Source: Anditalea andensis (lineage in GTDB: Bacteria; Bacteroidota; Bacteroidia; Cytophagales; Cyclobacteriaceae). Taken from it: a stretch of 64,000 bases of DNA. Positions within the stretch are counted from its first letter, which is position 1. Every line of letters begins with the position of its first letter. The DNA lies in contig NZ_JMIH01000034.1 of assembly GCF_000714815.1 (NCBI RefSeq), positions 1 to 64,000 of the forward strand. The letters are read 5' to 3'. Below the pieces are notes generated by a model. It was not told the DNA's origin. It did no database searches and was given only the letters and a program-made list of their open reading frames with translations. Below are positions 7,587 to 16,539 of this stretch, in pieces. A program made the position numbers and the translations under genes.

Positions 7587-9470
7587 CTACTTCTTCCCTT
7601 GCAAGCCCTTAGGCATTACCATCTGGATATTTGGCAGACTGGGTTTTTCCATGCCTACGCCCAAGTAATAATCAGGATGGGGAGGCTGGTTGTAGCCTAC
7701 GTTTTGCCAGGCGATGCTGACACGGTACTGCGGATTGTGCATCAGGGTATAAAAGCGGTGCTCTGTAGGGATGGTGGTGGAGAAGATCCTCAACTCCTTG
7801 TTGTCCGCCGACCGGGCGATCAGTTCTTCCCGCCAGTCGCCCAGAATATCAGCCGCCAGGTTGGGATTTGATTTGGTGCCGTTGATCTTGATTACCTCAT
7901 AGTCCTCACCTGAAAAAATTCTATCTGTTTTTTGATTTTTGTAATCCCACTTGCTGATGTCCACTCCATTGAGCAGTTCACGCAGCAGGTCACCATCCCA
8001 CCAGATGCCCATATTCACTGAATTAGGCTTTATATCTGATATCACTTCACCTTTGGCATTCCAAAGTCCTTCCATGCCCTCTCCGGCAGCCCAGCTCTCC
8101 AGACCTTTGTGCCGGGGATCAATATCAATGGCCAGACCTCTGCCCACATCTGTGGACGGATATGACCAAAGCACTTCACCTGTACGTGCATCCCGAAGGT
8201 TGGCCCCGTGCTCATGCTTGACATGCTCGTGGATACCGAAAATCTCCATTCCAGGACGGTCTGGGTCTATATTGGTCAGGTGCATCGCGTCACCATGGCC
8301 AAGACCGGTACTGTAGAGACCTGTTCCATCATGATCTACCACCATAGATCCAAACACTACCTCATCATGTCCATCGCCATCTACATCTCCTATAGCAAGG
8401 CTATGATAACCCTGACCGGCAAACTTTCTGTTCTCCCGGTTTCCGTCATGGCTGTCAAAGTTCCAAACCTCAGACAGCTCACCATCTCTCCAATTAAAGG
8501 CAGCGATCACCGTACGGGTATAATATCCCCTGGTCATTATAAGACTCGGGCGCTCCCCGTCCAGATAGGCTATGCCGGCCAGAAACCTGTCTACCCTATT
8601 GCCATATCCATCACCCCATACTTCTTTTAACTGGTCAGCAGTGGGATTTTCAGTATCCGGATGTCTGGCAGGTATATAATCCGTAGTGGCTAGGGCCTCG
8701 CCGGTCCGCCCACTGAAAACGGTCAGAAACTCCGGACCTCTCAAGATATAGCCATCAGCATTCCGATGATCCGCCTCCGCATCTCCTATGATATTTCCTT
8801 TGCCGTCTTTGGTGCCATCGGCCGTTTTACAGGCTATCTCTGCTATGCCGTCACCGTCCAGGTCATAGACCATAAACTGGGTATAGTGGGCCCCTTCTCT
8901 TATGTTTTTGCCCAGATTTATTTCCCATAGAAAATCGCCATCCAAGGTATAGGCATGTAGAATAGGTTCATCTGTAAATCCCTTATGAGAATTGTCTTTC
9001 CCTGTGCCCGTCATATGTACTACTATCTCATAGCGGCCGTCCCCGGTGAGATCGCCTACCGAAGCGTCATTGGGGGTATAGCCTTCAGGTGTTTTTAAAG
9101 GAATAGAATGGTAAGGCTTTTCCCACATTTTAACCTCGGGAGACATCTCCTGTTCCTTTCCATTCAAAACCGCTCTTACGAAATAGCTGTAGTCTTTATT
9201 GTGAACTGCTTTTTTATCCAAAAAATTAGTGCTTTGGGTTATGGGTTGGTTGTTGACTTTGGTAGCTTTTCCATTACCTGCTTTTCTATATACATTAAAA
9301 CCCAGATCATCCTCTTCGGTACCCAATAATCGCCAACTCACAAAAACACCCCCGTCTGATTTTATAGCCACTACTCCCCTGTCCAGATATTCCATTTGTC
9401 TCTGCCCAAAGCTGTAATGGGTATTTAGACATATAATAAAGACTGAAAGTATTTTGGGTAATGATCTCAT
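7587..9470 (-). CDS. PL11 rhamnogalacturonan lyase
   Basis: This 627-residue secreted enzyme belongs to polysaccharide lyase family 11 (the YesW/YesX type), which cleaves the rhamnose-galacturonate backbone of rhamnogalacturonan-I by beta-elimination. A signal peptide ends at about residue 22 (HYSFGQ). The start of the mature protein, 'RQMEYLDRGVVAIKSDGGVF' and 'VSWRLLGTE', is characteristic, and an eight-bladed propeller follows with calcium-loop motifs such as 'GDLTGDGRYEIV', 'YDLDGDGIAEIACKTADG' and 'GDVDGDGHDEVVFGS'. The C-terminus 'PHPDYYLG' is also typical. It follows the GH2 gene by 29 bases. Length fits the family and all hallmark regions appear intact. Confidence 0.92.
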   Translation of the reverse strand: MRSLPKILSVFIICLNTHYSFGQRQMEYLDRGVVAIKSDGGVFVSWRLLGTEEDDLGFNVYRKAGNGKATKVNNQPITQSTNFLDKKAVHNKDYSYFVRAVLNGKEQEMSPEVKMWEKPYHSIPLKTPEGYTPNDASVGDLTGDGRYEIVVHMTGTGKDNSHKGFTDEPILHAYTLDGDFLWEINLGKNIREGAHYTQFMVYDLDGDGIAEIACKTADGTKDGKGNIIGDAEADHRNADGYILRGPEFLTVFSGRTGEALATTDYIPARHPDTENPTADQLKEVWGDGYGNRVDRFLAGIAYLDGERPSLIMTRGYYTRTVIAAFNWRDGELSEVWNFDSHDGNRENRKFAGQGYHSLAIGDVDGDGHDEVVFGSMVVDHDGTGLYSTGLGHGDAMHLTNIDPDRPGMEIFGIHEHVKHEHGANLRDARTGEVLWSYPSTDVGRGLAIDIDPRHKGLESWAAGEGMEGLWNAKGEVISDIKPNSVNMGIWWDGDLLRELLNGVDISKWDYKNQKTDRIFSGEDYEVIKINGTKSNPNLAADILGDWREELIARSADNKELRIFSTTIPTEHRFYTLMHNPQYRVSIAWQNVGYNQPPHPDYYLGVGMEKPSLPNIQMVMPKGLQGKK

Positions 9471-9499
9471 AACTCGTTTATTTTGGATTTATGGCAAGT

Positions 9500-11833
9500 C
9501 TATCTTTCATTGCCGGGCTTGGCTGTAAGTACTATCTCTGCAGGTTGAAGGCCTTTGGAAACAGCCTTAATGCGGATCGATCCTTCATCTGCTGTGGCGG
9601 CCACTATGGCCAACCCTTCACCGCGATACACACGGCGTCTTACGCCTTTAGAAGAGGAATGGTCTATCCTGTCCCCGTTGTCCAAAGCACGGAATTTACC
9701 GGATCCGGTTATCTCATAATTGATCAGATTATCTGCATTGGGGCAGCGGTTGCCCGCTTCATCTACTACGTATACTTTTACATGGGAAATATCATGGTAC
9801 CTGTTTTCGATTTCTTTTTGATCGGTCTCTAATTTTACCGCATAGGGTTTGCCTGCTGTTTTTAGGGTATGGACAGCAGCTTGCTTTCCTTTGTTTCTGC
9901 CGATAACCTCTAAAGTTCCCCTTTCATAGGTCACATCATATCGAACAGGAGAAGCATCTGCGGGTACTTTTTTCACCCCCTGGGAATTTCCGTTCAGAAA
10001 AAGTTCTACCTCTTCGGTATTGCTGTATACTTCAATGTGGGCTACGTCATAGGTATCAAAATCCTTTGGCGTCCAGTCGACGACCAGCTCTCCGCCACCC
10101 AGATTGTCCTCTCTTCTCACCGCATACACCACCGGCTCATCTGCCCACCAGCTCTTGCGCTCGAGCGCTCTGGCCTTGATCCCTCCTATTCTGTCCAAAA
10201 GGCCAAAATCATGGGATATCTGTGGCCAGTCGGCCTCTCCCAGATAGTCAATGCCTGTCCATAAGAACTGCCCTGACATAAATGGATTGTCACGAAGGAT
10301 CAGCCATGCTTCCCTGCCGTGGGCATTTTCAGTCCCTAAAACTTTTCTCTCCGGATTCTGATGATAGGCTGCTACCAGCTCCTCTTCCCTGTAGTTTTGG
10401 CCCACTATATCCATCATCTCCGCAAAACCATTGTCATATACATTCTGTGTGTTGGGCCTAAAAAGTCCCATGGTCACCGGTCGTGTAGGGTCCAGGGAAT
10501 GGATAAGATCCTGTTGCTCTCTGTATTTTCTGAAACCTTCCGGAGAATCCAGGTTATCTCTGATCTCATTTCCTATGCTGTAGATAAAGATGCTGGGATA
10601 GTTACGGTCACGCATCACCACATCCCGGGTATCCCTTTCCCACCATTCCTCAAAATGGAGGTTATACCCTTCTTCACCATGGTTCTTAGCTGCTGTCCAG
10701 GTATCAAAAGTTTCATCCATTACTAAAAATCCCATTCGGTCACAGAGTTCATAAAATTCGGGTGAAAAAGGATTATGTGAGACACGAATAGCATTTACAC
10801 CTAAATCTCTCAATAGATTTAACCTTCTTTCCCATACTTTCAGTGGAACAGCGGCACCGAGGCCTCCACCATCATGGTGAAGGCAGACGCCTTTGATCTT
10901 GATGTTCCGGTCATTGACATAAAATCCTGTAGCCGATTCGAACCTAAATTCCCTTATCCCGAAATTTGTTTCCAAAAGATCGATTTCTTCATTTCCTATA
11001 AAAACTTTAGAAACGGTCCTATATAAATTACCCTGACCGATGTCCCAAAGCTTAGGGTTCTTCACATCCGTGGTCTGATCAAAATCATAGGATCCACCCG
11101 CTGCTATCTTTTGGGTATTTTCGACCGTTTTTAATTTCTTTCCTTCTGTATCTTGGATTTCTGTGATCAGCCTTACCTGTTTTTCTGAGGAAGAAGTGTT
11201 TACCACCTTGGTCTGTACTTTTACTTTGGCATTTTTCTTTGACACTTCCGGTGTGCTGACGAATACGCCCCAGTGATCTATATGCGTAGGCTGGGTGGTG
11301 ACCATGCGCACATTCCTGTATATACCTGCACCGGTGTACCATCTGGAGGCAGGCTGTATGGTATTGTCCGCGCGTACGGCGATGATATTTTCCTCCCCGT
11401 ATTTCAGATGTGGGGTGAGTTCGTAGCGGAAGCTTACATATCCGAAGGGACGGTGGTCCAGGTGTTCACCATTTATATAAACATCACTGTTGGCCATGAT
11501 GCCATCAAAATCTATAAATACCCTTTTGCCTTTATCAGCTGCAGGTACCTGAAAAGCTTTACGGTACCAGCCCACTCCGTCAGGAAAGAAAGCACCACCC
11601 CTCCCGGTAGGATTGTCCCTGTCTACAGGCCCGGCTATACTCCAGTCATGGGGCACATCCAGCAGCTGCCATCTCCTATCGTCATACTCCACCTTCATGG
11701 CATCATGATCATCCCCGAGTAGAAAATTCCAGTCTTTGTCAAAGGATACTGTCTTTCTGCTTTGGGTCTGGGAGTAAGCGGTAAGCGTGGTAAATAGTAG
11801 AAATAAGGTAAAGTAATGACTGATTTTTCTCAT
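9500..11833 (-). CDS. GH2 beta-galactosidase
   Basis: This 777-residue glycoside hydrolase family 2 enzyme is probably a beta-galactosidase that removes galactose side chains of rhamnogalacturonan-I. It has a signal peptide (residues 1-21, ending TAYSQ), a sugar-binding jelly-roll domain (about 25-190), an Ig-like domain (190-295), the TIM barrel (295-600) and C-terminal Ig-like domains. The acid/base Glu lies in 'FIYSIGNEIRDN' (about residue 423) and the nucleophile Glu in 'VLGTENAHGR' (about 500). 'GVCLHHDGGGLGAAVP' is the usual barrel entry motif. It heads the pectin gene group; next downstream is PL11. GH2 also contains glucuronidases and mannosidases; the H-H-D-x-G-x-L-G-A motif favours galactosidase. 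Confidence 0.88.
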   Translation of the reverse strand: MRKISHYFTLFLLFTTLTAYSQTQSRKTVSFDKDWNFLLGDDHDAMKVEYDDRRWQLLDVPHDWSIAGPVDRDNPTGRGGAFFPDGVGWYRKAFQVPAADKGKRVFIDFDGIMANSDVYINGEHLDHRPFGYVSFRYELTPHLKYGEENIIAVRADNTIQPASRWYTGAGIYRNVRMVTTQPTHIDHWGVFVSTPEVSKKNAKVKVQTKVVNTSSSEKQVRLITEIQDTEGKKLKTVENTQKIAAGGSYDFDQTTDVKNPKLWDIGQGNLYRTVSKVFIGNEEIDLLETNFGIREFRFESATGFYVNDRNIKIKGVCLHHDGGGLGAAVPLKVWERRLNLLRDLGVNAIRVSHNPFSPEFYELCDRMGFLVMDETFDTWTAAKNHGEEGYNLHFEEWWERDTRDVVMRDRNYPSIFIYSIGNEIRDNLDSPEGFRKYREQQDLIHSLDPTRPVTMGLFRPNTQNVYDNGFAEMMDIVGQNYREEELVAAYHQNPERKVLGTENAHGREAWLILRDNPFMSGQFLWTGIDYLGEADWPQISHDFGLLDRIGGIKARALERKSWWADEPVVYAVRREDNLGGGELVVDWTPKDFDTYDVAHIEVYSNTEEVELFLNGNSQGVKKVPADASPVRYDVTYERGTLEVIGRNKGKQAAVHTLKTAGKPYAVKLETDQKEIENRYHDISHVKVYVVDEAGNRCPNADNLINYEITGSGKFRALDNGDRIDHSSSKGVRRRVYRGEGLAIVAATADEGSIRIKAVSKGLQPAEIVLTAKPGNER

Positions 11834-12061
11834 GGATTTAAATGCTGATGTATTATGAAAACGGGTGTTAGCTTAAAAATATAAAAACGAGGTCGGTAAG
11901 GTGTCCTGCTATATGCTGTTATTTTAGATAATGTGTGAGCAGAAACCCAAAAACTTTTCTTTTAACCAGATTACTTTATGATAAAAAAAGATGTAAAGTC
12001 TTAATATCTATTTATCTAATCTGAATACCAATATTTCATACAAGCCGAACATCTATCCCGT

Positions 12062-12093
12062 TTTGCTAAATCACTACAGAAGAGGTACATTTA
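12062..12093 (+). promoter_or_regulatory. Candidate promoter of the SDR gene
   Basis: TTTG at 12062-12065 and TACATTTA at 12086-12093 are 20 bases apart and lie 22 bases before the ATG, close to the Bacteroidota pattern TTTG...TAnnTTTG. The last base of the -7 box deviates. Confidence 0.35.
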
Positions 12094-12115
12094 GATTATC
12101 ATAAAATACCAATAC

Positions 12116-12880
12116 ATGGATTTAAAAATCAATCAGCAACGATTCCTAATATGTGGTGCCAGTAGTGGATTTGGAGAAGCTGTAGCCAGGCAGCTCATCA
12201 GTGAAGGGGCAAAGGTAGTACTAGTAGCCAGAAGAGGAGAATTACTCTATAAAAAATTTTTAAATGCTGAGATTTTAGAAGGCAGTCTGACAGATTCTGA
12301 TACTATTGATAAAATAGTTAGATCTGTAGAGATGGGAGAATTCCACGGGATTCTTTTTAATGCTGGAGAGCCTCCTACTGGCACCCCTCTACAGACTACT
12401 ATAGAAGATTGGGACCAGGCCTGGCCCTTGGTGATGAGCTGGAAGATTGACCTGGCCTTACGCATCGCTCCGCTCCTGGCGAAAAAAGGATATGGCAGGA
12501 TGCTATTTCTGGAAAGTCAGACCGTCAAGCAGCCTATACCTTCCCTAGTGCTTAGCAATGCCTTCCGGGCTGCGGTGGTATGATTTGCCAAAAGCCTTTC
12601 TCTTGAATTGGCTTCCACTGGCGTAACGGTCAATGTGCTGGCCCCAGGATCCCATGATACCCCTGCTATAGCCCGTATTATCAAAAACAGCAGCAGTAAA
12701 AATGGCTATTCCTATGCATCAGCTAAAAAGGAACTGGAGGAGCATATTCCAGTGGGTAGATTGGGATTGGCTGAAGAACTGGCAAGTCTGGCTGCCTGGA
12801 TGCTTTCCCCACATAGCGGATACATTACCGGACAAACCATCAGTCATGACGGAGGAGCTATATCAGGTGTTTTTGGGTAA
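12116..12880 (+). pseudogene. SDR-family oxidoreductase with one in-frame TGA
   Basis: The two halves (12116-12583 and the rest to 12880) are in the same frame and together give a normal SDR of about 254 residues. The NAD(P) motif GASSGFG is at residues 14-20, NAG at about 81, and the C-terminal 'VTVNVLAPG' and 'TGQTISHDGG' are standard. Codon 156 is TGA where relatives of this subfamily have Gly in 'AAVVGFAKSL'; a single base change from GGA explains it. The active-site stretch 'VKQPIPSLVLSNAFR' lacks the textbook YxxxK, as in an SDR subgroup with atypical catalytic residues. There is no other damage, so the lesion is recent or is read through; either way this is one of the few plus-strand genes here and is isolated. 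Confidence 0.85.
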
Positions 12881-13081
12881 GCTAGAGCTAACCTTGAGCT
12901 AAAGTGACTTCCCTTGAACTATGATCATTAAAACCGAGGACAAAGATTCCGGATATAAAGTCGAAAAACTTAACCAGATATAATTGGCATCGTTTCAATA
13001 GGCTTGCATTAAAAAAATAGGCAAAACAATATATAGTCGGCTATATAAAATACTGATTTTATGTACTATTCATCATTATTT

Positions 13082-13142
13082 GGAGTATCTCCTGCTATGG
13101 CAATACCCTAATAAAGGTTTTACTATATCAGGGAGATACTCC
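13082..13142. terminator. Long-loop inverted repeat between convergent genes
   Basis: GGAGTATCTCC (13082-13092) and GGAGATACTCC (13132-13142) are perfect 11-base arms around a 39-base loop. The element lies between the SDR gene (plus) and the isomerase gene (minus, ending at 13210), so a bidirectional terminator is the simplest reading. The loop is long for a terminator; a small structured RNA or mobile repeat is possible. Confidence 0.4.
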
Positions 13143-13209
13143 AGGATACCTAAAAATCTGCTGACATTAGCAAGTTAAACTCTAGGCAAGGATTATACTT
13201 TTATCGCTA

Positions 13210-14982
13210 TTATTTGATGAAGGCTTTAATGACCATAATAGGTTGATCTGATGAATTGGTTATGGTATACTCTTCTGCAGCGGCTGGGATAATGAAAGAT
13301 TCGGCATAGTGGAAAGTGAATGATTGCCCATTGCTATTTATTTCCAATTTTGACCCTTCTACCAAGCTTAACACATGAGCCTTTCCATTTGTTTTTACTG
13401 TAACTTTAGTGTTTATAACAAATCTATGTACATCATAAAGGTGTTTTTCATGTGTAGGGAGGTGTTCTAATTGGCATTCTGTATTTTCTTCTATCAGTTG
13501 GGGTTTTGAAATTAATTTTTCCTCCACAGAAAGTCCAGCGTGCTCGAAAACAAGATTATCCATTCCACGCTGAATATTGATTGGCCGCGGATTACCATCC
13601 AGGTCAACCCTTAACCAGTCATACATTTTAAAAGTGTAAATGTATGGCGTAGAGCTTATTTCCAGTACCAGATTATCTTTTCCCGAACTATGAATGGTTC
13701 CGGGAGGAATTAGATACAAACCATGTTTCATGGACCGAAAAGACTGCACATATTGAGTAATATCAATTTCTTCTGAATTTTTGAAACTTTTTTCCAATGC
13801 TTCCTGAAATGCTTCCGGTTTTACGCCTTCCTGAAAGCCCAAATATACCAATGCATCATCTTTTCTATCCAATATATAATAGGTTTCCTCCTGTGTGATG
13901 TTTTCCCCGAAATGCTTTTGAATATAATCCGTCTGGGGGTGACACTGAATGGACAGGTTTCCACCATCGAACGTATCCAAGAAATCAAATCTAATAGGAA
14001 ATTCAAACCCAAAAGTATCGAAGTCTTTTCCCAATATGTTTTCCCCGGAATGGTACATGAGGAAGTCAAATGAGAATTCTAGCATAATGTCAGAACTTTC
14101 TATTATGATTCCATTTTCCGGAAGGATCAATTCGAAGGACCATGCATAATTTTCCACCTCCTGGTTTAATGCTTTAATGTTTTCCTTGATCCACTGTCCG
14201 CCCCATGCTCCAGGTTCAAACCAAGGCCGTACCCTTATCGGCGCTGTGGTTATTGTATTAATACATGATCTCCAGATATTACCCTGTACCCAAGTGATCT
14301 CATGCGATCTCTGACCATCCACCAGATAATCTATTTCATTTTTTATCCTGTTTTTATATTTGTTCAATACAACCCAATCCACAAAATAAAACCTTTTATA
14401 CATATCTTTTGGAGGTGAAGGCCGTGTCGCACCCAAATTGGTTACGGAACCTGCTCTGGACCGGAACTGTATCTCATTTTTGCTGATATCAAAATAAACT
14501 AATTTACCCCCTAGGGGAACCAGATGTGCACCTGTTCCATAGAACACTACCGTTTCATTGTAGTCAGTGGGAGTCAGAGCTTCCAGTTTATCCAAATCAA
14601 AATAATCCTCTAAATCAATATCTGCCAATCTCCCAAATACCGGATCATCTCCACCCAAAAATGGAGCTACCATTTCGTCTATTTTTACTTCTGCTTTCAT
14701 GGAATCCTGCACATTTACCCAAATAGGGTTTCTATGCAACCTTAAAAAAGCAGCCTGTAACCTCTCTTTCAGATCCTCAAATATGATTCCTCCATACCCT
14801 TCAATTTTTACACAATCAAAAGCAGCCAATTCTTTTGCAAGTGAATCATAACCTACATGGATTAAATCTGCCCCGATAGGATGAATAGGATATATGTCAT
14901 ACCTAGGTCCTGCCTGCGTCCTTTTTACCGGCAATTCGAACTGAGCTGTTTCTCTAATTTTCTCTAAATTCACTTCTTCCAT
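13210..14982 (-). CDS. Class I mannose-6-phosphate isomerase (long form)
   Basis: This 590-residue cytosolic protein belongs to the cupin-type class I phosphomannose isomerases, in a long form common in Bacteroidota mannan loci. It would convert mannose-6-phosphate to fructose-6-phosphate. The metal-site motif appears as 'LSIQCHPQTDY' (about residue 346), and 'IPPGTIHSSGKDNLVLEIS' (about 430-450) is the second conserved cupin stretch. The N-terminal 180 residues ('GGIIFEDLKERLQAAFLRL', 'FLGGDDPVFGRL') resemble a nucleoside/sugar kinase-like P-side fold found only in this long form; no Walker motif is evident. It ends the mannan locus, 338 bases after GH76 and behind a hairpin, so it probably has its own promoter; an ATGT-N5-ACAT dyad at 15023-15035 may be a shared operator. 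Confidence 0.8.
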   Translation of the reverse strand: MEEVNLEKIRETAQFELPVKRTQAGPRYDIYPIHPIGADLIHVGYDSLAKELAAFDCVKIEGYGGIIFEDLKERLQAAFLRLHRNPIWVNVQDSMKAEVKIDEMVAPFLGGDDPVFGRLADIDLEDYFDLDKLEALTPTDYNETVVFYGTGAHLVPLGGKLVYFDISKNEIQFRSRAGSVTNLGATRPSPPKDMYKRFYFVDWVVLNKYKNRIKNEIDYLVDGQRSHEITWVQGNIWRSCINTITTAPIRVRPWFEPGAWGGQWIKENIKALNQEVENYAWSFELILPENGIIIESSDIMLEFSFDFLMYHSGENILGKDFDTFGFEFPIRFDFLDTFDGGNLSIQCHPQTDYIQKHFGENITQEETYYILDRKDDALVYLGFQEGVKPEAFQEALEKSFKNSEEIDITQYVQSFRSMKHGLYLIPPGTIHSSGKDNLVLEISSTPYIYTFKMYDWLRVDLDGNPRPINIQRGMDNLVFEHAGLSVEEKLISKPQLIEENTECQLEHLPTHEKHLYDVHRFVINTKVTVKTNGKAHVLSLVEGSKLEINSNGQSFTFHYAESFIIPAAAEEYTITNSSDQPIMVIKAFIK

Positions 14983-15022
14983 TTGTTCTATTTAAAATGT
15001 TAAATCGTACTACCTATATTGG

Positions 15023-15035
15023 ATGTGTTTTACAT
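15023..15035. promoter_or_regulatory. Candidate operator ATGTGTTTTACAT
   Basis: An ATGT/ACAT dyad lies 41 bases upstream of the isomerase start. It resembles the dyads before the SusC gene (22544-22555) and the MFS gene (28323-28334). The spacer is five bases instead of four, which weakens the case. Confidence 0.25.
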
Positions 15036-15139
15036 TAATCTAAACTATTCATCTTACCATATCAATCTATCGAACAGATCTTATAAGATCCATTAACCCA
15101 TTTTTGTCCTTTTATTAACGACTCAAGTGAGGAAATTAA

Positions 15140-15161
15140 CCTGCATGATCACTCATGCAGG
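15140..15161 (-). terminator. Terminator-like hairpin behind GH76
   Basis: CCTGCATG and CATGCAGG form a perfect 8-base stem with a 6-base loop, 160 bases past the GH76 stop on the minus strand and ahead of the isomerase promoter region. It probably ends the long GntR-to-GH76 transcript. Confidence 0.45.
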
Positions 15162-15320
15162 AATGAGATAGTTTATATATAAGCTTTATACATTTCAATT
15201 CTAGCTTTGTCAGAAAATTATTTGTTTGTTTATTAAATACGAATACTATACTGTGGACTATTAAATGAGTATAATCTTGGAAGAATTGCCGTTTACCGGA
15301 TCAGATAAATCATAATGCTA

Positions 15321-16511
15321 TCAATTGTCATCAAACAGCGCAGCACGGCCGTAGGCTTCTACCAAAGCCGCCTGATGTAGTAGCCAATAATATCTCCCCT
15401 GACTATTCCCTGACCAATCTTCATAAAATTGCCCTTCTTTATTCCTTGCATTATCCCATGCATAGTCCATATTCCTTATAAATACCCTCACGTAATCCCT
15501 GGCGCCTTCATCATAATCTGCCAGTTGGACAAAAGAACTCATCAGTTCTACATTGAACCAGGAATCATGGTTTGGATAAAATAGCTGATCATGAACCACA
15601 TTGGTGAAACGGGAGAAGGCTCCCCTACCAGTAGCTTTAGCATGATCCAGATAAGCTGCTTCACCGGTGATCTCATATAAATTAAGTCCGGACATGATCA
15701 TCATGGCAGCATTGTATGTCCATTTTCTAGTATTTATCTTTTGGGTACCTATATGGATATCGTTCCAGTACAAGTTATCTGATGGATCACGTAGCGTTTG
15801 ATAGGTCCAAGCATAGGTTTTTTTTGCAAAATCCAAATACGCATTTTTCTTTGTTTCTATATACAATTCAGTAGTCACAAAAGAAGCATAGGCACTGGTA
15901 TTGGCCGCTTTTATACAGTTTGGGTCTGAGAAGCATCCAGTAGATACGCCTTCAAACCAATAAAGGCCACCTCCCATTCTGTTATCTTCTCCCGACATGA
16001 TAAATTCGGTGATGACTATGGCACGCTCGAGGTAAAAGGGATTTTTAGTCAACCTGTAGGCTGTAATGAGTTCCATGGCTACAATGGCACTGTCATCATA
16101 ATAATGGTCTGTACGCTGTTCGGAAACAGGATATGCCTGATATGTTGGAAGACCATTCCTGTCGTCATAGTAAGCTTCCAGTCCATCAAACTCTTTATTA
16201 AGGATTTCCTGGCCATAACCCAGTTCATATAATATATTCCCTGCCGTCAGCATGCCTACATAGGGCCATAAATAACAGTACCTGTTTTCCCCGGGCTGTG
16301 CAGGAAAATTTTCTTTATATAAATTTCCCTGCCTATAGTGTGTCTGGATCATGTCATAAACTGCTTTAGCTTTTTCTTTATGGGTCAATCCTTCCGACTG
16401 TCCTGGCTCATTGTCATCTGGATCGGTCATTTGGTCATCTAAAGAATCTTTACAGCTAAGAATGAGCCCCAAGATGAAAATTAAGAGTATATATTTTTTA
16501 TTTGTGTACAT
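15321..16511 (-). CDS. GH76 alpha-1,6-mannanase, surface lipoprotein
   Basis: This 396-residue lipoprotein is an endo-acting alpha-1,6-mannanase of family GH76, which cuts the backbone of yeast-type mannan. The lipobox is 'FILGLILSC' (Cys about 20), followed at once by acidic residues (KDSLDDQMTDPDD), the kind of signal that sends Bacteroidota lipoproteins to the cell surface. The catalytic Asp pair is in 'DHYYDDSAIVAMEL' near residue 139. Aromatic-rich helices ('NRYCYLWPYVGMLTAG', 'GGGLYWFEG', 'WTYNAAMMI') form the (alpha/alpha)6 barrel. It follows SusE by 28 bases and is the last gene of the SusCDE transcription unit. The length is normal. Confidence 0.9.
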   Translation of the reverse strand: MYTNKKYILLIFILGLILSCKDSLDDQMTDPDDNEPGQSEGLTHKEKAKAVYDMIQTHYRQGNLYKENFPAQPGENRYCYLWPYVGMLTAGNILYELGYGQEILNKEFDGLEAYYDDRNGLPTYQAYPVSEQRTDHYYDDSAIVAMELITAYRLTKNPFYLERAIVITEFIMSGEDNRMGGGLYWFEGVSTGCFSDPNCIKAANTSAYASFVTTELYIETKKNAYLDFAKKTYAWTYQTLRDPSDNLYWNDIHIGTQKINTRKWTYNAAMMIMSGLNLYEITGEAAYLDHAKATGRGAFSRFTNVVHDQLFYPNHDSWFNVELMSSFVQLADYDEGARDYVRVFIRNMDYAWDNARNKEGQFYEDWSGNSQGRYYWLLHQAALVEAYGRAALFDDN

Positions 16512-16539
16512 GTCGCTTAATTTATAATTTGAAGATTGG

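Noticed and set aside
10361-11722. Several plus-strand frames over 100 codons inside the GH2 gene
   Set aside because: They are shadows of the GH2 coding strand, with no signal peptide or domain of their own.
13021-13050. TATATAG/CTATATA short palindrome near the isomerase end
   Set aside because: Seven A/T-dominated bases per arm occur often by chance in this AT-rich DNA and there is a better hairpin next to it.
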